From contig CBDCCX010000006.1 in assembly GCA_965215165.1 (NCBI GenBank), positions 1,612,001-1,676,000 on the forward strand: a stretch of DNA of 64,000 nt, written 5' to 3'. Origin of the DNA: JANQRZ01 sp965215165 (lineage in GTDB: Bacteria > Bacteroidota > Rhodothermia > Rhodothermales > JANQRZ01). Below the pieces are notes generated by a model. That model was given only the letters and a program-made list of their open reading frames with translations. It was not told the DNA's origin and made no database searches. The position numbers were made by a program, and so were the translations under genes. Shown piece after piece: positions 1 to 11,250 of the stretch. Numbering within the stretch: position 1 is the first letter of the stretch; every line of letters begins with the position of its first letter.

Positions 1-445
1 AAGCCCGCTCGGTCTTCTGGTGGAAGTCGCCGGAGGAAATAGTCTACGAGCCGAATCCGATAGCGCCGCGCGAGACCAGCCTCTAGCACACGGGCAACGA
101 CAAAGCTGGTGTGGAGCCGTACGGCAACCAGGGTGCCGGGTGCAACTGGCTCGCGTTCGATACACTGGTCCATGTTGCCGACTGAAAACGCCCGCGGCAC
201 CTCCGGGTCTAGTTCGTCGAGGTAGACCCCGCCGGCGCAGGGGTCATAGTAGAGCGTATCTGTGCCAAGGTTCTCTACGAAAAACATATGTCCCGGAGCA
301 CCTCTGGGAGATTCAATCGGAGCACACCACTTGGCGTACGGACTCGGAACTCAGGACCCTCTGTCTGAGAAACCGCATCCGTGCCCCACATCGCACCGAC
401 ACAGGGGACAAGGGCGACGAGCCGCAGAGGTTGTAGCAAACGCAT
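1..445 (-). pseudogene. Secreted protein gene with an apparent frameshift, 3' end off the window
   Basis: On the minus strand an ATG at 445 opens a signal-peptide-like reading frame (MRLLQPLRLVALVPCVGA...) that stops at 277-275 after 56 codons. A second frame overlapping it from about 325 leftward stays open to base 1 and looks like real protein: FFVENLGTDTLYYDPCAGG, then a charged stretch and EAGLARRYRIRLVDY. Its pattern (a 'polar non-canonical beta-sandwich' with a NxGxxTLYYxPC motif and a late G..YR(L/I)R strand) recalls the Ig-like/BsuPI-type secreted domains common in Bacteroidota; that family link is inference. The simplest reading is one secreted-protein gene with a one-base frameshift near 275-330, either real decay or a sequencing error. 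Reading it as two separate small genes is possible but less likely, because neither half is a complete domain. It lies 10 bp downstream of the aconitase stop on the same strand. Confidence 0.5.
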
Positions 446-455
446 CAGCAAGCGC

Positions 456-3176
<2,721 letters not shown>

Positions 3177-3328
3177 CGTAGGAGGGGCTGGGGTCGCAGA
3201 TCGGGGAGGCGAGGTACACGCGCGGCCGGCGGGATTTGTTTGCCTAGGCGCGGCGCAGTGGAAGATACCGGGGCGGCCTCAACCCGGTGCCCCGGCGCGC
3301 TGCCCGGCCGAGTGCTCGGGCAACGGAC

Positions 3329-3517
3329 GGCTCGTTCGAGGCGACCGACCCCGGCACCCGGGACAACCCCTTCTGGGAGGAGTTCTCGGCGCAGCAAGGC
3401 TCGCCGTTCTGCAACGCCGACTGCTTCGGGCAGGACCTCGCCCGCACCGGCGACTGGTTCTCGATCTTCGGCTTCGACGTCGTGCTCGGCACGAACTTCA
3501 TCGAGCAAACGGGACGC
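3329..3517 (+). pseudogene. Relic of a secreted beta-sandwich domain gene
   Basis: Between the divergent ends of aconitase and the DUF3037 gene, a short plus-strand stretch translates into a fragment with non-random composition: DGSFEATDPGTRDNPFWEEF, then FSAQQGSPFCNADC and ARTGDWFSIFGFDVVLGTNF, ending IEQTG. This resembles the 'SFE-G-NP-WEE-S--G-PLC---CG----RTG-WW-WFGG---E-G-L-Q-V' pattern of beta-sandwich domains in Bacteroidota secreted, T9SS-linked proteins (recognition from memory of that motif). There is no plausible start, no upstream domain and no sorting domain; the frame then runs into the antisense of the next gene. I read it as the residue of a deleted gene. A chance frame in GC-rich DNA is the alternative, but the Phe/Trp/Asp/Asn-rich composition is unlike the Arg/Ala/Pro-rich shadow frames around it. 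Confidence 0.4.
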
Positions 3518-3525
3518 CCTAGCTG

Positions 3526-3912
3526 TCACGCCGCCTCGACGTGCTGCGCGAAGAGTCGGTCGAGCACGGCGGCCGGGTCGGCGGCGCGGCCGGTGTGGAC
3601 GGGCGAGGTCTGGAGGGCGGCGCTGCGCGGGGCCGTGAGCCAGTGGAACCGCTCGCTCGGCGGGTAGAGGCCTACCGGCCCGGCCTCCGGTCCGCCCTCG
3701 GCCACCTGCTCATACGCGGCGAGGAAGCGGTCCAGCAAGTCGATGTCGAGGCCGGGGCAGCGGGCGGCGAGCCACGCCCGGTGGCGGTGGAGACGGGCGG
3801 CGAGGAAGCCGGCGGTCCGGGCGTGGAGCACCACGCCGACCGTGACGAAGTCGCCCCGGTGGACGCCCGGCACGACGCGCACCGTGGCGTAGTCGTAGTC
3901 GTGCATCGTCAT
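3526..3912 (-). CDS. DUF3037 family protein
   Basis: 128-residue protein recognisable as DUF3037: it opens MTMHDYDYATVRVVPGVHRG, followed by DFVTVGVVLHARTAGFLAAR, the typical 'YavVRyvPd..rgE.vNVGVvL' signature, and later has the Y-P-P-S-E-RFHWLTAPRS segment. The molecular function of the family is not established. Its start codon overlaps the stop of the upstream HipA-like kinase gene in an ATGA (3909-3912), so the two are translationally coupled. DUF3037 proteins are commonly encoded beside HipA-like kinases, so the pair is likely a functional two-gene unit. No membrane segment or signal peptide is visible. Confidence 0.85.
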   Translation of the reverse strand: MTMHDYDYATVRVVPGVHRGDFVTVGVVLHARTAGFLAARLHRHRAWLAARCPGLDIDLLDRFLAAYEQVAEGGPEAGPVGLYPPSERFHWLTAPRSAALQTSPVHTGRAADPAAVLDRLFAQHVEAA

Positions 3913-4835
3913 CGGCGGTACGGCAACGGTTTCGGCGGGGCCGCGTGCACGGCGCGGCGCGCCCGCTCGGCCTCGGCGGCGAAGAGGCGCGTCTCGGAGA
4001 GACGAGCCCCGGAGGGTCGAGACCCGGAGAGACGAGACCCGGCGGCGGGCGGCGCGGCGAGGCGCGTGCGGAAGAAGTCGACGTAGGCCTCCCGGTTCGC
4101 CTCAGCGGTGTCGAAGGGCGGCGTGCGGCCCGGCGGGGCATCCATCAGGAGGTCGTCCGGGACGGCGGCGAGGACCTCGCGCAGCACGTCGTCGGTGCGT
4201 CCCGCGAGCCTGCGGTCGGCCTCTTCGATGCTCGCGGCGCGGGGCAGGAGCACGTGGTCCGTGATCGGGGCGAAGCCGGCGCGTGCCCGTGCCTCGTCGA
4301 CGCTCGGCCAGTCGTGGTGGAAGTAGAGCGCCGCGCCGTGATCGATCAGCCAGACCTCGCCCTGCCAGACGAGCAGGTTGGGGTTGCGCGGCGTCCGGTC
4401 GATGTTGGTCGTGAGCGCGTCGAGCCAGACGATCTCGGCGGCGCGCTCGGGCGAGACCAAGTCGGCGGCGGCGGGGTCGTAGGTGAACGCGCCGTCGAGG
4501 TAGCGCAGCCCGACGTTCGCGCCCCGGCTGCCCCGGAGGACGTCCTGAATCTCCGGGTCAGGCTCAGTCCGCCCGAAGCCCTCGTCCAGGTTCACCACGG
4601 CCAGCTCCGGCACCGGCAGCCCGAGGCGAAGGGCGAGCTGCCCGACGATCAGCTCGGCGACCAGCGCCCGCGCGCCCTGCCCGGCCCCTCGGAACTTGAC
4701 CACGAAGAGGCCGCCGCCCTCGGCCTCGACGAGGGCCGGGAGCGAGCCGCCCTCGCGGAGCGGGGTCACGTAGCGGACGGCGGCGCGGACGGGCACGGGC
4801 ATCGGGCAGCGGACGAGGGGTGGGTGGCGGTGCAT
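3909..4835 (-). CDS. HipA-like kinase-fold protein paired with DUF3037
   Basis: 308-residue protein of the HipA-like kinase family. The N-terminus (YVTPLREGGSLPALVEAEGG) leads to a beta strand with the ATP-binding lysine, GLFVVKFRGAGQG, then AELIVGQLALRLGLPVPELA. The catalytic loop is in the segment WLDALTTNIDRTPRNPNLLV (D..N.DR..RNPN) and the metal-binding aspartate in VWLIDHGAALYFHHDW. These are the marks of a protein-kinase-like fold. It lacks the HipB/HipA_N partner typical of HipBA persistence modules and is coupled instead to DUF3037 by a 4-bp overlap. The C-terminal linker holds a 15-bp tandem repeat (3984-4046) encoding pentapeptides GSRLS, GSRPS, GARLS, ETRLF. An alternative start is the Met-Pro-Val-Pro 11 codons downstream. 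Target unknown. Confidence 0.8.
   Translation of the reverse strand: MHRHPPLVRCPMPVPVRAAVRYVTPLREGGSLPALVEAEGGGLFVVKFRGAGQGARALVAELIVGQLALRLGLPVPELAVVNLDEGFGRTEPDPEIQDVLRGSRGANVGLRYLDGAFTYDPAAADLVSPERAAEIVWLDALTTNIDRTPRNPNLLVWQGEVWLIDHGAALYFHHDWPSVDEARARAGFAPITDHVLLPRAASIEEADRRLAGRTDDVLREVLAAVPDDLLMDAPPGRTPPFDTAEANREAYVDFFRTRLAAPPAAGSRLSGSRPSGARLSETRLFAAEAERARRAVHAAPPKPLPYRR
3984..4046 (-). repeat. 15-bp tandem repeat inside the HipA-like kinase gene
   Basis: On the coding (minus) strand four degenerate 15-base units (pattern GGxTCxCGxCxCTCC) encode GSRLS-GSRPS-GARLS-ETRLF near the C-terminus, after the conserved kinase core. Being a multiple of three, the array keeps frame when it changes length, so it is probably a tolerated low-complexity linker. 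Confidence 0.6.
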
Positions 4836-4973
4836 AACCTACGGTGTCCCCCGCTGCAAAGGCGAGTCTGCTGGCCGAAGACGCCGCACCGGTGGGGCTG
4901 GCCGGGAGGCAAGCCGGCGAGGGCGGGCAGGCCCGGTCTGTGCACCGCCTCTGCCGGTTAGAAACACGGCGAC

Positions 4974-5004
4974 TTGTTCCGGGAGTCAGAGGATCGTAGG
5001 TTCA
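4974..5004 (+). promoter_or_regulatory. Candidate Bacteroidota-type promoter for the hybrid sensor gene
   Basis: TTG at 4974-4976, 20 bases, then TAGGTTCA at 4997-5004, close to the -33 TTG / -7 TAnnTTTG consensus of the Bacteroidota primary sigma factor. It would start transcription about 40 bases before the GTG start at 5050. Single-site pattern match only. Confidence 0.35.
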
Positions 5005-5049
5005 CCGCATTGTTTGTGGAGTGGTGCTCGCCACCCGAGGGTTTCCACC

Positions 5050-8000
5050 GTGTCTGCCCGTTTCCTTCTCCTACGTCTTCACGCCGCGTGGACGGTGGCG
5101 GCGTGCGGGGTGCTCCTCGCCGCCGGCACGCCGCGCGCGCAGACCCTGCGGGCCGACGCCGCGCGCGCCGAGGCTCCGCTCGAGCTCTGGTACCACCACC
5201 TGCGCGACATCGACGGGCTGCCGCAGAACTTCGTCACGGACATCGCCCAGGACAGCACGGGCTACCTGTGGTTCGGCACCGTCGGCGGGCTGGCGCGCTT
5301 CGACGGGCGCGAGATCCTCACCTTCCAGCCCGACCCCAATGACAGCACCTCCGTGCCGGGCATGACGATCATGGCGCTCACCGTCGCCGCCGACGGGACG
5401 CTCTGGGTGGGCACGCAGGACAACGGACTGGCGCGGTACCGCCTGAACGGCTCGTTCGAGCGCTACCCGTTCGCCGGAGCGCCGGACGCGCCCGGCCTGC
5501 CGCCGACGGTGCTGACCATCGCCGAGGCACCGGACGGCGCACTCTGGATCACCGGAGACAGCCGCCTGGTGCGCTTCGAGCACGCCACGGGCGAGGTGAG
5601 GCGGATCGACACCGGCCCCCACCAACCCAACGCCGGCCTTCTCATGCTGGGCGAGGCCGTGTGGGTGGGCGCAGAGAACCACCTGCTCCGCTTCGACCTC
5701 ACGGGCGACAGGAGCGAGGCGATTCCGATCCCAGCCTCGCTGGCCCGCGAGCGCTTCGACCGCGTGAGCACGCTGGTGGCCTCGCCGAGCGGTCACCTGT
5801 GGCTCGGCACGACCGACGGGCTGCTGCGGTTCGACCCCGCCACCCGGCGCTTCGACGACTACGGCGACCAGCCGCGCCTGTCCGGCCTCATCCAAAACCT
5901 CACTGCCCACGGCGACGACGCAGTGCTGGTGCTCTCCGACGCCGGCCTGACGTTCCTCGACCCGCTGGACGGCGTGGCCGTGCCCGTGCTCGACTCGTTC
6001 TACGACCTGCCGAGCCTGCCGGGCCTGCTGCCGTTCGTCTCGATCTTCATCAGCTCCGACGGCGTGCTCTGGCTCGGCTCGAACGGCACCGGCATCCTCT
6101 ACGCCGACCTGCGGACGAGCCGCTTCCCGCTCTTCGGGCACATCCCAGGCGACCCGACGACGCTCGCCAACGCCTTTGTCCGCTCCATCACGGCCGACTC
6201 GGCGACGGCGTGGATCGGGACTTCGCGCGGCGGGCTGAACCGGATGGACGTGGCGACGCGGGCCATCACCCGCCTCCCGAACGACGTGCTCTCCCCCGCG
6301 TTCGACGGGCAGCAGACCGCGTGGGGGCTGGACCTGGACCGCTCGGGCGCACTCTGGGCGATCTATGCCGACCGCTTCGAGCGGCGCGACGGGCAGACCG
6401 GCCGCCTGCTCGACCGGTACGCGATGCCCGACGCCTACCCCCCAGCGCTCGTGCCGACCTTCCTGTACGAGGACCCGCAAGGCCGACACTGGGTCGGCAC
6501 CCCGACCTTTGGCACGCTCGACCCGGAGAGCGGACGGTTCGCGGCGGCGCTCGGCACGCCGGAGGCGCGGCTCCCCGTGCACCGCCTCCACCCCGCCGCC
6601 GACGGCACGTTCTGGCTGGCGACGAGCGGAAACGGCCTCGTCCGGTACGACCCCGACACGGGCGCGTCCACGGCCTACCGGCCCACGCCGGGCGATACGA
6701 CCTCGGTCTCGTCCGACAACGTGCAGAGCCTCTGGGCAACCGACGACGGGACGCTCTGGCTCGGCACGCTGGCCGGCCTCAACCGCTTCGATCCCGGCAC
6801 CGGGACCGCCGTCCGCTACACCTCGCAAAACAGCGGCCTGCCGGACAACTACATCAACGGCGTCCTCGGCGACAGCCGGGGCCACCTCTGGATCAGCACC
6901 AACCAGGGCCTGACGCGGTTCGACCCCGAGACCGAGGTGTTCGTCACCTACGCCGTGGACCGGGGCTTGCAGTCGAGCGAGTTCAACCGGGGGGCCTACG
7001 AGCGGGCACCGGATGGGACGATGCTCTTCGGCGGCATCGAGGGCCTGAACGTCTTCGACCCCCTCCTGCTCGTCGACAACCCAGTGCCGCCGCAGTTGGC
7101 GCTCTCCGGCCTGCTCGTCAACGGAACGCCGGTGCACCTCCCCGGTGGCGCGCGCCTCTCCGCGCCGCTCGCGCCCGACCAGAACACGCTCCTGTTCCGC
7201 TACACCGCGCTGCACTTCAGCAACCCGGCCCTCAACCGCTTCCAGTACCGCCTCGGCGGGCACGACGCCGACTGGAGCGCGACCACGAAGAACGCCGACG
7301 TGCGCTACACGAACCTCCCGCCGGGCGACTACGCGTTCCACCTCCGGGCAGCGAACCCGTTCGGGGTGTGGAGCGAGGACGCTACCCTCCTCGCCTTCAC
7401 GATCCGCCCGCCGGTGTGGGCGACGTGGTGGTTCCGGCTGCTCGCCTTTGGGCTGGGTCTGACGGTGCTGGCGGCCGCAGCCGGCTACCGCTACCGAGCC
7501 ACGCGGCAGCGCGAGGCCGAGCTGCGGCGCTCGGTCGCCGAGCGCACGGCCGACCTTCAGGCCGAGAAGGAGCTGACCGAGCAGCAGGCCGCGGCGCTCT
7601 TCACCCAGAGCCAGCAGCAGCAGCAGCTCTTCGCCGACATCAGCCACGAGACGCGCACCCCGCTGACGCTCATCCTCAGCCCCGTCGAGCAGCTCCTCGG
7701 CGGGGACCTCGACGCGGCGGTGCGGCGGCAGCTCACGCTCGTGCAGCGCAGCGCCCGGCGGCTGCTCTACTACATCGACCAGATGCTCGACCTGGCGCGG
7801 CTCGAGAGCGGCTCCAAGGCGCTGCAGCCGCGCCGGATCGAGCTGGCCTCGTTCGTCGAGGGCGTCGCCGAGGCCTTCGGGCCGCTCGCCGAGGGGCACG
7901 GCCTCCGGATCGCGGCCGACGTGCCGCCCGCCCCGTTCGAGGCCGAGGCGGACCCGGCGATGCTGGAGGTGGTGCTCTTCAACCTGATCGGCAACGCGGT

Positions 8001-9165
8001 CAAGTTCACCCCGGCCGGCGGCACCGTCCGCGTGACGCTCTCCGGCGACGCAGGGCACGTCGTCCTGACCGTGGCCGACACCGGCGTCGGGATCCCGGCC
8101 GACGCGCTCGCGCACGTGTTCGACCGCTTCGAGCGCGTCTTCCCCGAGCAGCCGGGGACGGGCATCGGGCTGGCCCTGGTGCGCGAGATCGTCCTGGCGC
8201 ACGGCGGCCAGGTCGACGTGGCGAGCACGGTGGGCGAGGGCACCACGTTCACGGTGCGCTGGCCGCGTGTCCGCCTGGCCGGCGACGCGCTTCCGCTGCT
8301 GTCGTACACCTCGAAGGCGGACCCCGGCCTGCTCCTCTTCGCGACGCCCTCGCCCGCCGCCCCGCCGCCGGAGGACAGCCCGACGCTCCTGGTGGTCGAC
8401 GACAACCACGACGTGCGCGGCTACCTCGGCGACCTGCTCGCCGAGTCCTACCACGTCGTCGTGGCGACCGATGGGGACGAGGCCCTGGTCCAGGCCCGCG
8501 CCCTCGTGCCGGACCTCATCGTGTCGGACGTGCGGATGCCCGGCCTGGGCGGCTTCGAGCTGTGCGCCGCCGTCAAGCAGGACCCGGCGTTGCAGTTCGT
8601 CCCCGTGATTTTGCTGACGGCCGACGCGAGCACACCGAGCCGAATCGCAGGCCTGGCGGCCGGGGCGGACGACTTCCTCGTCAAGCCGTTCCACCCGGTG
8701 GAGCTGAAGGCGCGAATCGAGAACCTGCTCGCCACCCGCCGCGCTTGGCGGGCACAGCTCGGCGAGGCCGGCCCGTCGCCGCTGCCGTTCGAGGACGCCT
8801 TCGCCGACCGCCCCGCCGCCGACGAGGCGTTGCGGAGCCAGCTCCAAGACGTCGTCCACGAGCACTTCACCGATGGCAGTTTCTCGGCCGGCCCGTTCGC
8901 CGAGGCCGTCGGCCTCAGCCCGGCCCACCTTCGGCGCAAGACGCAAGAGCTGTTCGGCCTCGCGCCGACGGAGCTGATCCGGCGCTACCGGCTTCGGCAG
9001 GCGGCGGCGCTGCTGGCGCGCAAGACGGGGACGGTCGCCGAGATCGCCTACTCGGTCGGGTTCAACAGCGTGTCGTACTTCGCGCGCGCCTTCCGGGACC
9101 TCTACGAGGTGGTCCCGTCGGCCTACGAGGGCGAGGCGGTGAAGGAGCCGGTGGAAGAGGACTGA
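5050..9165 (+). CDS. Hybrid two-component system sensor kinase/response regulator (HTCS)
   Basis: One-protein signalling system of 1371 residues. A signal peptide (GTG start at 5050: VSARFLLLRLHAAWTVAACG) is followed by about fourteen periplasmic beta-propeller repeats (GxLWLGT / LWIST motifs, residues ~35-680), a Y_Y_Y domain (~713-790), one membrane span (~790-812), a HisKA domain with phospho-His in FADISHETRTPLTLILSPVE (~865), an HATPase domain (NLIGNAVKFTPAGG ~977, DTGVGI, GTGIGLAL), a receiver domain (LLVVDDNHDV, phospho-Asp in IVSDVRMPG ~1159) and an AraC-type helix-turn-helix (~1277-1367: AEAVGLSPAHLRRKTQELFG; GFNSVSYFARAF). In Bacteroides, HTCS proteins sense glycans and activate polysaccharide-use loci, but no such locus is adjacent here, so the ligand is unknown. 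I prefer the GTG over the ATG 12 codons upstream because it gives a standard signal peptide. Confidence 0.93.
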   Translation: MSARFLLLRLHAAWTVAACGVLLAAGTPRAQTLRADAARAEAPLELWYHHLRDIDGLPQNFVTDIAQDSTGYLWFGTVGGLARFDGREILTFQPDPNDSTSVPGMTIMALTVAADGTLWVGTQDNGLARYRLNGSFERYPFAGAPDAPGLPPTVLTIAEAPDGALWITGDSRLVRFEHATGEVRRIDTGPHQPNAGLLMLGEAVWVGAENHLLRFDLTGDRSEAIPIPASLARERFDRVSTLVASPSGHLWLGTTDGLLRFDPATRRFDDYGDQPRLSGLIQNLTAHGDDAVLVLSDAGLTFLDPLDGVAVPVLDSFYDLPSLPGLLPFVSIFISSDGVLWLGSNGTGILYADLRTSRFPLFGHIPGDPTTLANAFVRSITADSATAWIGTSRGGLNRMDVATRAITRLPNDVLSPAFDGQQTAWGLDLDRSGALWAIYADRFERRDGQTGRLLDRYAMPDAYPPALVPTFLYEDPQGRHWVGTPTFGTLDPESGRFAAALGTPEARLPVHRLHPAADGTFWLATSGNGLVRYDPDTGASTAYRPTPGDTTSVSSDNVQSLWATDDGTLWLGTLAGLNRFDPGTGTAVRYTSQNSGLPDNYINGVLGDSRGHLWISTNQGLTRFDPETEVFVTYAVDRGLQSSEFNRGAYERAPDGTMLFGGIEGLNVFDPLLLVDNPVPPQLALSGLLVNGTPVHLPGGARLSAPLAPDQNTLLFRYTALHFSNPALNRFQYRLGGHDADWSATTKNADVRYTNLPPGDYAFHLRAANPFGVWSEDATLLAFTIRPPVWATWWFRLLAFGLGLTVLAAAAGYRYRATRQREAELRRSVAERTADLQAEKELTEQQAAALFTQSQQQQQLFADISHETRTPLTLILSPVEQLLGGDLDAAVRRQLTLVQRSARRLLYYIDQMLDLARLESGSKALQPRRIELASFVEGVAEAFGPLAEGHGLRIAADVPPAPFEAEADPAMLEVVLFNLIGNAVKFTPAGGTVRVTLSGDAGHVVLTVADTGVGIPADALAHVFDRFERVFPEQPGTGIGLALVREIVLAHGGQVDVASTVGEGTTFTVRWPRVRLAGDALPLLSYTSKADPGLLLFATPSPAAPPPEDSPTLLVVDDNHDVRGYLGDLLAESYHVVVATDGDEALVQARALVPDLIVSDVRMPGLGGFELCAAVKQDPALQFVPVILLTADASTPSRIAGLAAGADDFLVKPFHPVELKARIENLLATRRAWRAQLGEAGPSPLPFEDAFADRPAADEALRSQLQDVVHEHFTDGSFSAGPFAEAVGLSPAHLRRKTQELFGLAPTELIRRYRLRQAAALLARKTGTVAEIAYSVGFNSVSYFARAFRDLYEVVPSAYEGEAVKEPVEED

Positions 9166-9338
9166 GGACGGAAGCACGAGCGCCTTGCCCCTCTTGCACG
9201 GAGCGATCAAAGGGTGACACGATGCGCTCCTGAGCGGCCGGTGGGGAGGTTTGGGCGATGCGTGGTAGCGGACTGCGGGCGCGTCGTCCGATCATTTGGA
9301 CCGTCACACCGCCTGCCTCTCTCACCCCAGCCCGCTCC

Positions 9339-9875
9339 ATGTCGCCGCTCCTCCTCGACCGTCTCAGTGCCGCCGTCCACCACGCCTCGCGCGGGGCCTA
9401 CCACCCCTCGCCGCGGCTCCGCGAAGCCATCGAGCACCTGAACCTGCAGCTCGCCGAGCGCAACGCGGCCGAGTCGGATCCGCCGGCCGAGGAGGTCGCC
9501 GACCCGCTCCCCGCCCGACCCCGCGTGCTTCTGTACTCGGATGCGTCTACGCTGCGGCGGTACGTGTGCACCTGCCTCGGGGCTGCCTACACGCTCGACG
9601 ACACCGAGAACGTGGAGGACCACCTCGCCCACCTCGCGCTCGCTCGCCCCGCTCTCCTCATCACCGATCTGGTCACGCTCGAACGCACCGACTTCGCCCT
9701 CCTCGGGCTGCGCCGAGCGGGCGAGCTGCTGGAGGGCGTTCCCCTGCTGCTCCTGTCGCAGAGGACGGAGGAGTCGTTCCCCCCGGACCTCCGCCCGGAC
9801 GTCGTGCTCCCTATCCCTGCGGAACCCGCTGCGCTGCGCGAGGCCGCCTACGTGCTGGCGCGCCACGCCCGCTAG
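9339..9875 (+). CDS. Stand-alone receiver-like protein
   Basis: 178 residues from the ATG at 9339 (MSPLLLDRLSAAVHHASRGA). After an ~60-residue N-terminal extension, residues ~65-175 look like a degenerate CheY-like fold: first strand RVLLYSDAST with only one of the usual two acidic residues, a central strand ending in aspartate (ALLITDLVTLERTDFALLGL), a strand PLLLLSQRT in place of the usual (I/V)xxT(A/G), and a late VVLPIPAEP where the conserved Lys-Pro would be. The central aspartate sits where phosphorylation would occur; the lysine is replaced, so phosphosignalling may be altered or lost. It lies about 170 bp downstream of the HTCS on the same strand and ends before a strong terminator. 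A partner role to the HTCS is only suggested by position. An in-frame ATG 27 codons upstream gives a poor N-terminus. Confidence 0.65.
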   Translation: MSPLLLDRLSAAVHHASRGAYHPSPRLREAIEHLNLQLAERNAAESDPPAEEVADPLPARPRVLLYSDASTLRRYVCTCLGAAYTLDDTENVEDHLAHLALARPALLITDLVTLERTDFALLGLRRAGELLEGVPLLLLSQRTEESFPPDLRPDVVLPIPAEPAALREAAYVLARHAR

Positions 9876-9997
9876 ACACTCTCGGTCCCCCACCCGCGTC
9901 TCGTGAAGGGGCTTAAGGCGCTGTGGACGGGCCGAGATAGGCGCTCCCATACCGTGTGAACCAGCGCCCGGCCTCGCGGCCGTCTCCGTTCGCACGC

Positions 9998-10035
9998 GGC
10001 CTCCGGTGCCCCACCCACCGGAGGCCTTCCTTTTT
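9998..10035 (+). terminator. Rho-independent terminator
   Basis: Perfect 11-bp stem, GGCCTCCGGTG (9998-10008) with CACCGGAGGCC (10016-10026), 7-base loop, then TTCCTTTTT. The T-tract is on the plus strand, so it ends the transcript of the receiver-like gene; the convergent alr gene stops 29 bases beyond. Confidence 0.85.
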
Positions 10036-10063
10036 CCGTCGCCGCTGGGCTGTGACGGCGGGG

Positions 10064-11206
10064 CTACCCGACCGGCACCCTCGGCACGCGCGCGGTGAGA
10101 CCGGTCGGCAGCGTGTAGGCCATCGTGCCGGCGGCCTCGGCGGCCTCGAGCGCGGAGGGGCCGCCCGGCCCGAAGAGCACCGCCTCGTCGCCGACCGATA
10201 GGGCAGCAGCAGGGCCGTCCGGCGGTCCGAGGGTCACCATCGTCATGTCCATGCAGACGCGGCCGGCGATGGGGAACCGGTGCCCACCGATCCCGACGGT
10301 GCCCCGGTTCGAGAGTGCGCGCGGGAGGCCGTCGCCGTAGCCGACGGCGAGCGTGGCGATGCGGGTCGGCCCCTCAGCCGTCCAGGTCCGGCCGTAGGAA
10401 ACCGTGTCGCCCGCTGCCACGGTTTTGAGGTGCACGACGCGGGTGACGAGCCGCATCACGGGGTGCAGGTCGGCGCGCTCGGCGACGCGCGGCGACGACG
10501 GCAGGCCGTACAGCAGCCCGCCTGCCCTCACGAAGGCGCGACGCTGGACGGACGCCGGAAGCTGGACGAGCGCCCCTGTGTTGGCAAGGTGCAGCGGCGG
10601 CAGCGGCTCGCCGACCGCAGCGAGCACGGCCTCGAACCGGTCGAGCTGCGTCTGCGCGAAGCCCAGCTCCGGCTCGTCGGCCGTCGCGAAGTGGGTCCAC
10701 AGCCCAGCGACCTCGACCTGCGGCGCGGTCCGCAGTCGGTGCATCACGTCGGACACCTCGCTCGGCGTAAGCCCGATTCGCCCCATCCCGGTATCGATCT
10801 CGACGTGCACCTGGAGCGGACGGCCGAGCGACCGGGCGGCCTCGGCCACGGCGGGGGACGACACCGTGGCCTCCAGCCCGTACGCCGCGTAGGCCGCGAG
10901 CGCCGACGGCAGCGGCGCGGCGAAGACCAGGATCCGCTCCTCGATGCCGAGGCGTCGCAGCCCGATGCCCTCCGGCACCGTCGCCACGGCGAACAGGCCG
11001 ACGCCCGCCTCCTGCAGCACCGGCGCGACGTGCTCCACGCCATGCCCATAGGCGTTCGCCTTGACGATCCCGGCGACCTCGGCCGCGCCCGCTAGCCGCC
11101 GGGCCGTCGCCAGGTTCGCCCGGAGCGCGCCGAGGTCGATCTCGGCGACGGTGAGCGGGCCGGACGGCGGAGGCGTGGCGGCGTGGGCAAGCGGGCGAAG
11201 GGCCAT
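10064..11206 (-). CDS. alr: Alanine racemase
   Basis: PLP-dependent alanine racemase, 380 residues, normal length. It interconverts L- and D-alanine for peptidoglycan. The PLP lysine is in GIVKANAYGHGVEH (Lys49); the second catalytic base is the tyrosine in VSYGRTW; the PLP-phosphate region and substrate loop appear as VCMDMTMV and VGYGDGLPRALSNRG. The N-terminal TIM barrel and C-terminal beta domain are both complete. It lies 45 bp downstream of the alanine dehydrogenase gene on the same strand, so ald-alr probably form an alanine-metabolism operon in which pyruvate-derived L-alanine feeds D-alanine synthesis. The MALRPLAHAAT extension before the conserved start of the barrel is short and unremarkable. 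Confidence 0.96.
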   Translation of the reverse strand: MALRPLAHAATPPPSGPLTVAEIDLGALRANLATARRLAGAAEVAGIVKANAYGHGVEHVAPVLQEAGVGLFAVATVPEGIGLRRLGIEERILVFAAPLPSALAAYAAYGLEATVSSPAVAEAARSLGRPLQVHVEIDTGMGRIGLTPSEVSDVMHRLRTAPQVEVAGLWTHFATADEPELGFAQTQLDRFEAVLAAVGEPLPPLHLANTGALVQLPASVQRRAFVRAGGLLYGLPSSPRVAERADLHPVMRLVTRVVHLKTVAAGDTVSYGRTWTAEGPTRIATLAVGYGDGLPRALSNRGTVGIGGHRFPIAGRVCMDMTMVTLGPPDGPAAALSVGDEAVLFGPGGPSALEAAEAAGTMAYTLPTGLTARVPRVPVG

Positions 11207-11250
11207 GCTCGGAAGCTACGGCGCGGCCGGACGAGGACACCCGGCCGCCG

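Noticed and set aside
5071..9210. Minus-strand open frame of 1379 codons opposite the hybrid sensor
   Set aside because: Composition is typical of a complementary-frame shadow in GC-rich DNA, and the plus strand encodes a complete HTCS.
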